A stretch of DNA of 64,000 nucleotides from Ophiocordyceps camponoti-saundersi (nom. inval.) (Eukaryota; Ascomycota; Sordariomycetes; Hypocreales; Ophiocordycipitaceae). The DNA is taken from positions 62,001 to 126,000 of the forward strand of contig PDHQ01000081.1 of NCBI GenBank assembly GCA_003339415.1, in the 5' to 3' direction. A program made the translations under genes and the position numbers. Under the pieces are notes generated by a model. The model did no database searches and was not told where the DNA came from. It saw only the letters and a program-made list of their open reading frames with translations. How positions within the stretch are numbered: the first letter of the stretch is position 1; each line of letters begins with the position of its first letter. Of this stretch, positions 55,819 to 64,000 are shown in pieces.

Positions 55819-56506
55819 ATGATGGTTATACTCTCCCTCTACAGAGCCTCCTTGGGGCTTGCATCGCCTGCCTTTAAACCCTATCTCTATGCTACGCGGA
55901 GGTTCAAGAGGTATGAGGCATATGATGCTCGATTCGACCCGGATAGTCTGGCCGAGGCGCGCCTTTGGCGCCAGAACCTCGATGCTTCCCAGCTTCCCCG
56001 TGGACATACGACTTATGCGAGGTCCAGCGGCGCTGGCGGCCAGCATGTGAACAAGTACGATGTGCAGTCCTTGTTTTTAGACTCGTGCTTACAATATCGT
56101 TCAAGAACCGAGACCAAGGCCGTCACGGCTTTTTCAGTCAAGGAGCTGCTATTGATGCTGCCCAAGTCATTGCATCAAGGCGTCCGCACGTCAAGATACT
56201 ACACCGCCGCCAACGATAGCCTCACCTTCCACGCCCAGTCGCAGCGCTCGCGAACGGCGAATGCAGAGGAGAACAGGGAGAAGCTAATGGGCGAGCTCAC
56301 ACGGTTGTATCATGACACCATACCTGGCGAGACAAGCACCGAGAAGCGCAAGAAGCACGAAGACATGTCGGTCCGCGGATCCTTTGAGGGGAAATTGCAG
56401 GGGAGCTGACTCATGACATAGTGAGAAGCGATTCCACCAGACGAGGATGAAGCAGAAGAAGCTGGCCAGCTTCAAGAAGAAATCTCGTCAAGGAGCCTGG
56501 GACTGA
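55819..56506 (+). CDS. RSO55: Mitochondrial GGQ release-factor-like peptidyl-tRNA hydrolase (ICT1/Rso55 type)
   Basis: Exons are 55819-56054, 56106-56366 and 56422-56506 (193 aa). The N-terminus (MMVILSLYRASLGL, then Arg-rich) is presequence-like. The catalytic loop reads ARSSGAGGQHVNK, then splices to TETKAVTAFSVKELLLMLP. It carries GGQ, though Ala replaces the usual Pro before it. The C-terminal part (SRYYTAANDSLTFHAQSQRS, then ENREKLMGELTRLY and a Lys/Arg-rich end MKQKKLASFKKKS) is the ribosome-binding tail of this family. The 51-nt first intron is stopless and in frame. The second (GTCGGT..ATAG) is inferred because it restores the basic tail; its donor is weak. The protein should hydrolyse peptidyl-tRNA on stalled mitoribosomes. 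Confidence 0.78.
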
Positions 56507-57631
56507 TGCTCTGCGTATTCTCAAAAGTGGCGCCTCGCTTTCAGGGCCAGACTCGTGCTGTCATGGAAAGAAGTCATCGTCGATGTCCACTCGAGGAAGG
56601 GGTCACACAATGCCGGTGGAAGGAAACACTGAAAGGCTCGCAAGAGAGTCTTCATGATGCCGCCTTGCTACTGGATCATCACAGCTGCCCGTCCTCACCA
56701 TCTCTAACTTTGCATCACTAACAGCTTCTTGTCCTCGCATTTCCCTGCTTCTCATTATTTCCAACATGACATTGGCGCGATGCCGAATTATACAGTCATC
56801 CATACGCGACGATGGGCCTCCTTTATCGCCGCCTGAAGATGGAGGACAGACGTCACGAGCAGATGCCACGGCGGTGACTTTGCCGAAGCCCGCGACGGTC
56901 CCGCGAGCCGAAGCCCGCTGTCACGATAGGGTAAAGTTATTACTGGCGATGACGTTGAACACTTGCTTGGCATGCGAAGCTCATGTTCCCTCAGGAATCG
57001 TCCTCCGAATCTATGGGTGCCGGAGTCGATGCCGTCAACCGTAAACAGATGGCGGTGACGAAACAGCGCGAGCAACTATGTTCAGCGTCTCGGGAGTTCC
57101 GCAAACGACGACAATCTTTAATGCGTCGCAGAGGCGCGACGACTTTGTTTAATGGTTGCAAGTCTCTTCCACATTTCCAAGACGGACGAGTACGACGGCG
57201 GTGGGCTCGCGATTCGCGCAACGGCAGCCATTCGTCTGCTGGCCATGCCCGGTCCGTCCGAGGAGCAAGTCCGGTGCTGGCCATGGCGGTGGCGGCGGTG
57301 GCTACGGAGGAGCTCGATATGCTGAGCCTGATGGCTAGACAGACCGATGCAGGGCCGACGGGCGTCATTGCTCTAACTCTCGATCCACGTCCACGACGGG
57401 TCTCGAAGGAGAACAAGGAAGTAGGTGAATGTAGCGAAGCTTGATTGCCTACTCGCTTGTTACGGGGCCGTGAGCTCGAACTCCCTAGGCACCTACGACC
57501 AGAAATCACCACCGAGTATAGACCAATGAAGACGACATGAGGCTCGTCGAACACTTATTTGACTGTTCTTTAATTACTTGATCTCCTTTGTAATGTACTC
57601 TCTTACAAGCATGACGAGGCCGAAGCAAGGC
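56507..57631. other. Intergenic, tail-to-tail, 1.1 kb
   Basis: Frames of 95-190 codons occur on both strands but show no recognisable domains or splice-coherent structure. Nothing is called. Confidence 0.5.
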
Positions 57632-58094
57632 TCACAGCTCGTTTTCCTTTCCACACGTCTTGACCTCGTACTCGACCGTCTCGTTACCCGTCTTCCAGAC
57701 CTTGGGCTTGAAGTCAAGATAGACGAGCTCGTTCTTCTCCGGCTTCCACTCGCCGTCGGTGTCGCGATAGTAGACCATTTCGCCGCTGCCGGCGTCGCGA
57801 ACCTCGACCGTGGTGTGGGAGACGAGACCCTCGGTCGACCAGTGAAGGTTATAGCACGAACCCTCCTTGACGGGGAAGGGTTTAGAGCAGCGGATGTTGC
57901 CGTCACTGTCGAGGCACTTTTCCACGGCATAGTCCATGACCTTTCCCTTGGAGACTTCAGAGTCGGCTGGAGAGAAAGGACGTCAGCTTCGGGGTCAAGG
58001 ACGGGGTTTCTCTCTGTCAGGGTCATATACCCGAAGCCAGGCTAGTCAGTGCCAGAGTGGCAGCGAAGAGCATCTGTCCGACGGAAAAGTACAT
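57632..58094 (-). CDS. Small secreted protein, 4 Cys, family not recognised
   Basis: Exons are 58031-58094 and 57632-57966 (132 aa). The 64-nt intron splits the signal peptide end: MYFSVGQMLFAATLALTSLAS joins to ADSEVSKGK. The mature ~110 residues hold four Cys (EKCLDSDGNIRC, GSCYNLHW and VKTCGKENEL) and alternate hydrophobic and charged residues, suggesting a beta-rich fold. One N-glycosylation sequon (NET) is present. The intron location in the signal peptide is common in fungal secreted proteins. No GPI signal or transmembrane segment. Function unknown; a secreted effector-like or wall protein is possible. A TATAAA-like CTTTATAAAC lies near 58252-58261 upstream on the plus strand, reading as a TATA box only if the leader is long. 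Confidence 0.7.
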
Positions 58095-58898
58095 TGTTGA
58101 TGATGAAGTTTTTTGGGTGAATTGGGATGATTTGAAAGTTGACGTGGTAAAGTTTGGTTATGATGATGGGAAAGGGGAGGGAGAGAAGAAGGGATGAGTT
58201 TTGCTTGGTAGGTAGACAGGAAGGAAGTCAGGCAAAGCAGCTGGATGGATGCTTTATAAACAAGGTTGAAAGCAGCGTTGCAACTACCTGCAGAGGGCAA
58301 GTTAAGTTGGTTAGGGTAAGACAGGTATGCGGAATGACGACGGTAGCAGCTTCGCGCCTCGGCCGAACGCGTATTGTGGAGGGAAGGGGGGGGGGTCTGA
58401 GTCGAATGCTTGAGCGCGCAATCCAACCGGACTCCCTTACAATTCATTCAAGACGGATTCTTTCCCACTGACTACTGACTTTGCTAGGCAGGGCATCAGA
58501 CAGATTGTGAAATATTCATTCATATATATGAGTATGTATGTATGTATGTGCTGTGTCGGAACTTTTGCCCCGGAGAATGGCACGGTAGAGCTCGTGTTGA
58601 AACGTCATTGACGTGTAAGCATGACGACGGTTGTAGATTCGTCTCGGTGTGGGAAATCAGGACCAGGGTCACAGCTGTTGTCGATGAGAAATAGCGTCCT
58701 CGAGCCTCCTCTTTGAGACTGTGAGTTGGCAGAGGGTGATCACGTGCAGCCGCCGAAGACCGGAGCGGGTGACATCGGCCGAGCCGTCCGAGCGGGACGA
58801 AGACCGACGGCTGTAGATATAGTATACTGTATAGGTAGCCGAGGCCGAGGCGGCCTCAAGACGAAGCTCGTCGACCTCGACTTACTCGTCGCCCCATC
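58095..58898. promoter_or_regulatory. Divergent promoter, secreted protein / GCDH
   Basis: 800 nt. Contains a GTAT/TGTA run at 58525-58550, a G run at 58387-58396 and a Y-rich segment. No operator identified. Confidence 0.45.
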
Positions 58899-60334
58899 AT
58901 GTTCACGCGGCCCGCTCTACGTAATTCCACTCGGCTGACTCGCCAGCTATGGCGGCCCGCAGCGGTCCGCGTCGGCTTCGCATCATCGTCGTCGTCGTCG
59001 TCGCCGCCCTTTGATTGGGAAGATGCTCTTAACTCGCGGAACTTGCTGACGGAGGAGGAGATCGCCGTAGCTGAAACGGCTGAGCGATACTGTCAGGAGC
59101 GGTTGGCACCTCGGGTTCTTCGTGCGTTGCGCCGGCTACCCAATGCCCCTTGCTTATCGTTTGCTCACCGAAGTACATGAGGCACAAACTAGAGGCGTAT
59201 CGCGACGAGCATTACGACGCAAGCATGTTGGCCGAGATGGGCGAGCTGGGTCTTCTAGGCGCCGGCATCCGCGGTTACGGCTGCGCAGACGTCTCCTCGG
59301 TAGCGGGCGGGCTGATCACGCGTGCGGTCGAGCGGGTAGACAGCGGCTATCGGTCCGGCATGTCGGTGCAGTCTTCGCTTGTCATGGGGGGCATCGACCA
59401 GTTCGGCAGCGTGGAACAAAAGGAGCGCTTCCTACCGGACATGGCGCGCGGTCGTCTCCTCGGAGCTTTCGGCCTGACGGAGCCCAACCACGGCAGCGAC
59501 CCGGGCAGCATGGAGAGCACGGCGCGGCCGCACCCTTCGCGGACCGGCTACTACGCCCTCAGCGGGGCCAAGACGTGGATCACAAACAGTCCCGTGGCCG
59601 ACGTGCTGATGGTCTGGGCCAAGATGCACGACACGGGCCGGATCCGCGGCTTCCTCATCGAACGCAGTCTCTGCCCGACGGGGACGCTGGAGACGCCGGC
59701 CATCAAGCACAAGACGGGGCTTCGGGCGTCGGTCACCGGTATGATCCTAATGGACAACTGCCCCGTGCCGGAAGCCAACATGCTGCCCGACATCGAGGGC
59801 CTACGCGGGCCATTCAGCTGCCTCAACAAGGCACGCTACGGCATCGCCATGGGAGTCATGGGAGCACTAGAAGACTGCATATCGCGGGCTCGCACCTACG
59901 CACTGGAGAGGAAGCAGTTCCGCGACAACCCCCTAGCCCGATACCAGCTGGTGCAGAAGAAGTTGGCGGACGCGGCCACGGACGCCGCGTACGGCACCCT
60001 GGCGGCCATCCAGGTCGGAAGGCTGAGGGACGAGGGGAAGGCAGCGCCGGAGATGATCAGCATGGTGAAGCGGCAGAATTGCGACGCGGCGCTGCGTAAT
60101 GCTCGGGCGTTGCAGGAGATTTTTGGGGGCAATGCCGTCAGCGACGAGTATGCTGTTGGGAGGCACGTGGCCAATCTGTACGTCGCGCAGACGTATGAGG
60201 GCCAGAGCGATATTCACAGTAGGTTTTTTTTTTCCTTCTTTCCTTTTCTTTCGTCGTCGGAGGAGAAGCTGACGAGAGTATCGGCAGGTTTGATACTGGG
60301 ACGGGCCATGACGGGAGTGCAGGCGTTTGTGTAG
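58899..60334 (+). CDS. GCDH: Glutaryl-CoA dehydrogenase, mitochondrial
   Basis: Exons are 58899-59121, 59193-60218 and 60288-60334 (431 aa). The presequence is MFTRPALRNSTRLTRQLWRP. The acyl-CoA dehydrogenase fold shows FDWEDALNSRNLLTEEE, AEMGELGLLG, LVMGGIDQFGSVEQKERFLP, FGLTEPNHGSDPGSMES and GAKTWITNSPVADVLMVWAK. Also present are the substrate region (PDIEGLRGPFSCLNKARYG), ALQEIFGGNAVSDEY and the terminal YEGQSDIH-SLILGRAMTG with the catalytic Glu. This pattern fits glutaryl-CoA dehydrogenase, which oxidatively decarboxylates glutaryl-CoA to crotonyl-CoA in lysine and tryptophan breakdown, passing electrons to ETF. The 69-nt last intron is stopless and in frame; splicing restores DIH-SLILGRA. 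Confidence 0.9.
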
Positions 60335-61294
60335 ACGAAGCCCGCGTGTCGTATCCGTAGATACGGAAAGTATGTTTGCACGCCTGTGAGGCTGTGAGAG
60401 GTTCGTACGCGTATTCGCCATCTGACAGGTCGATAATGCGAAGAGTGTTTTTTGAATATTTCCTTTGCAGGCGTATCCGTAGATCGCGTGCATATCAATG
60501 TATGAAATGAAGAAGAGGGATGCTCAAGACAGCTTTGCTTCTCCGATGGGCCAGGCCAGGAATGCTAACTTCCGAGCCGAGCGCTGAACAGTCAGCAACT
60601 GAAATCCTCCCCCCCCCCCCTCTCCTCTGTCTCTCTCCCCTGCACGGGCCTGTCCAGTGGGGCGGGCCGCCTATCTAAGCCTGTAGTGCTTCTTTCTTCC
60701 TTCTCGCCTCCCTTCGCCTCGCCTCTTCTTCTTCCTCTTCCTCCTCTCCCTCTGGAAAAGCCGCATCCTGCCGTCATCACGACAAAGTCACTCTCCCCTT
60801 TCATTCCCCTTCCCCCCCCCCCTCAGCGCTTCCCTTTTGATTTCTCCTCCTCATCTCTCTCACCCTCACTCTCTCTGTCCTCCTTTCTTCCCTGCAGAAG
60901 ACGGGTCCGGGCTTCGTGTCCGCCCTGCCTCGTCCGTCCGCCTTGATCCTCTACCGGGCTTCCCGCAAATCAGCTGCTCCTCTCCCTATCCACCCCCCTC
61001 TTCAGAGAAAAACACACATCCACGCCCGACGTCATCCCTCTCTCTCTCTCTCTCCCAAGAAAAGCGTCTTTCTTCGTTCGTCACTCCGTTTCTCCCTTTC
61101 TTCTTCTCTCTTTTTTTCCCATGTCTTCTCTCCTCTAACTGTGCGAGAAAAATCCTCGGACGCAGTCATACTCCTCTACCGCTCGGCTGCCTCGCACCGC
61201 CTAGCGTCCCAATAACTGTCAACCTTGGACAAATATCAGCGAAGGAAGGAAAAAAAAAACACTCAACTACCTACAAAACTCGGAAGCCGCTGCC
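60335..61294. promoter_or_regulatory. Intergenic with CT-rich leader of UBC4
   Basis: 960 nt. From about 60690 to 61150 the plus strand is strongly pyrimidine-rich, ending in an A run before CTGCCATGG at the UBC4 start. No separate gene supported. Confidence 0.55.
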
Positions 61295-62095
<801 letters not shown>

Positions 62096-64000
62096 CCGGC
62101 GGCAAGACGGGCGGGCGGGCGCGGGTGTGGCGGAGGGTATTGGTGCGGGGTCTCGGAGTGGAGGAGAGAGCATGGACTCTTTTGACAAGGAGGAGCATGA
62201 CGATGAGCTAGACAGACACATGAGCTACTAAAGGGATATTGCGCGGCAGGACAACTGGGTATTGCATCGACAGTTTTTTTTCTCCTTGTTTGTCTGGTGC
62301 CTATTCTTGTCCGACGAGGCCTGTCTGTATGGACTACGGCGGCCAAGGACGGACGGCTTGGGTGTGAGTTTTGGACGTGCACCATGATGATTCGTACATG
62401 AGATGCCAAGGGGGCAGCAGCTTGTTGGCCTCGCCATTAAACATTGATAGGTAGGTAGGTAGGTAGGTAGGTAGTAGTTATGGATGGGCGCTTATTGCTG
62501 GGTATGACGGGACAGGACACGACATGACAGGACAGGGTGAGATGCGGGTTGGGCGCGTAGGGGATGTTTGCATGGAGGGGAAGAGGTGCCGATCTTGAGC
62601 GTTGTTTGTATGTATACGGGTATTTTTAGCATGTACGGATAGTAGGTAGGGGGAGGTTTGGGGGTGGAGGGATATTGTAAGGGAGAGGGGGGGGGGGGGG
62701 AGAAGCCAGTTTGGGTGGGTGGAGGAGAGTTGAGACGAGATGCTGGTTTCAAGAGCGTAGCAAAGACGGGGAGGGAGTGGGTGGAGAGGAGTGTGCCTTT
62801 GAGGAGAACGGGGGGGGCATTGGCATTGAAGAAGGGAACGCAGGGCTGGTGGTAGCTGTGAGGAGTATGAATATAGAGGAGAGAGGAGAGAGGAGAAGGA
62901 GGAGAGCGAGGAAGAAGAGGAAGAGGAGGAGGAGAAGGACGTGACGGCGGTGGTCTCATCAAGGTATGTGTGAATGTGTGTTTGTATAGTATACGAAGGT
63001 AGAGGTAGGGAGATTGTAGGCACAGAAAGAAGTAGTGGACGTTTGGGGGTTTCGTCCTCTGTGTTGTTGTTTTTTTCTTCGTCTTTGTTCTTGTTTATTT
63101 GGGTTTATGATTTGGCTTGGGAGGGGGATGACGCTCGGACTGATGGGTTGATGGTGTGGTGTTGATGGTGATGATGGGGGATAGCTACATATGTATGTGG
63201 ATGGTATGGGGGTAGATGTTATGGGTCGTGAGCAGGCAGTAAAGGAATACATGTGTACATATGTCTCGATAGATGAAGTAGCTAAAGACGGTGAAGAAGA
63301 AGATGATGATGATGATGAAGATGGTGATGATTATGTTCCCTCTCCGTTTGTTACTGACTGCCTCTCTGTGGTAGGTATGTGCGAGTATCTGTGGTGAAAA
63401 TGGCTGCGACGATTGGATCCCCCGGTTCCGCCGGGTCCGACGCTGGCTTGTTTCGGACAGGGGGGTTTTCTCTTCAAGGAGGCTATCCCCCCCTTTCCCT
63501 CCACTACCATCCAGTACTCTTCTCATGCACCAACTTCCACCATATTATCCAGGTAGCTTCAGTTAGACATGGCTAATGAACTTCCCATGTAAACGGCCTA
63601 GTCTCCCCCCCATTCCCCCCTTCCCCAACGCTGAACCGACGTTTCGAGTCTCGCGTGAAGAAAAAAAAGAAGAAAGAAAAAAAAAAGTCTCGGATTCTGT
63701 ATCGAATTTTTCCTCCCCCTTTCTCTTTTTTTACACTCTCTCTTTCTTTGCGTTGAATATCTTCAGTTTCCCCCCCTTTTTTTTTGCTCGGTGAATTTCC
63801 CTTTCTGGCTTACTGGGTTCTAGTCTTGAAGAGTGAAAAAAAAAGGGGGGTGTGGAAAAGAGAAAAAGGCGTGTTTTAGTTTCTGTTTTGTGGAAATTCT
63901 TCTTCTTTTTTCTTCATCTTTTTTTTCTTTGCTCTTTATTCGCCTCTTTTTTTTATTGATGAGGTTGTTGTTGAAGGAGAGGAATTTACCACGTGGGCGC
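62096..64000. other. Terminal intergenic region, 1.9 kb
   Basis: Contains a (GGTA)n microsatellite at 62450-62474, purine-rich simple sequence (62640-62940), a GAT-rich tract near 63305-63330 and T/C-rich sequence with A runs after 63600. Open frames are low-complexity shadows. The CT/T-rich end may be the leader of a gene beyond the window. Confidence 0.55.

Noticed and set aside
56991..57554. 187-codon minus-strand frame between the GGQ factor and the small secreted gene
   Set aside because: Arg/Ser-rich composition, no recognisable motif or splice-coherent extension. The opposite strand has an equally long random frame.
62478..63023. 181-codon minus-strand frame rich in Ser/Pro
   Set aside because: Simple purine tracts read backwards; no conserved segment and no plausible gene structure.

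Overview
The window is a filamentous ascomycete nuclear contig, most likely Sordariomycetes and perhaps Hypocreales. The evidence is gene content (BCK1-type MAPKKK, Fig1, AIM14-like reductase, RINT1, COG3, SPT7, NAB3, SHMT), 50-80 nt GT..AG introns with CTAAC/CTGAC-like branch sites, CT-rich leaders and TACCTAGGTA-type promoter motifs. The class-level placement is an inference from protein flavour, not a database result. I find 25 protein-coding genes (24 complete, one cut by the left edge) with about 44 introns. I see no tRNA, rRNA, transposon or CRISPR array.

Layout. 1-10 kb: 3' end of a cell-wall-integrity MAPKKK (+), a GH47 alpha-1,2-mannosidase (+) whose second intron holds an assembly gap, an APH-fold kinase-like protein (+), and a small secreted protein with two near-identical Cys-rich modules (-). 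11-25 kb: Fig1 (-), RINT1/Tip20 (+), a YMC-like mitochondrial carrier (-), a tandem GFA/CENP-V protein (-), COG3 (-), a mitochondrial RCC1-repeat protein of the Fmp25 type (+), and a small acidic secreted protein (-). 26-36 kb: a large secreted protein with hydrophobic helices and two C-terminal Cys modules (+), a protein tyrosine phosphatase (+), and a Ser/Thr-rich secreted protein (-). 36-50 kb: an unrecognised mitochondrial protein (-), prefoldin subunit 3 (-), a VanZ-like membrane protein (-), SPT7 (+), and cytosolic SHMT (-). 50-62 kb: an AIM14-like reductase (+), NAB3-like RRM protein (-), a GGQ mitochondrial release-factor-like protein (+), a small secreted protein (-), glutaryl-CoA dehydrogenase (+), and a UBC4-type E2 (+). 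The last 1.9 kb has no gene I can support.

The genes are mostly independent housekeeping functions and do not form an obvious biosynthetic cluster. Themes recur. Secretory traffic and glycosylation include GH47, RINT1 and COG3. Mitochondrial function includes the carrier, Fmp25-like, the 905-aa protein, the GGQ factor and GCDH. Four or five secreted proteins without recognised domains are scattered singly between conserved genes. The most novel-looking items are the tandem-module secreted protein (9372-10019) and the 747-aa secreted protein (26797-29317). Long poly-G/poly-C runs next to N gaps (5479-5696, 6034-6230, 24236-24434) look like sequencing or assembly artefacts and should not be read as biology.
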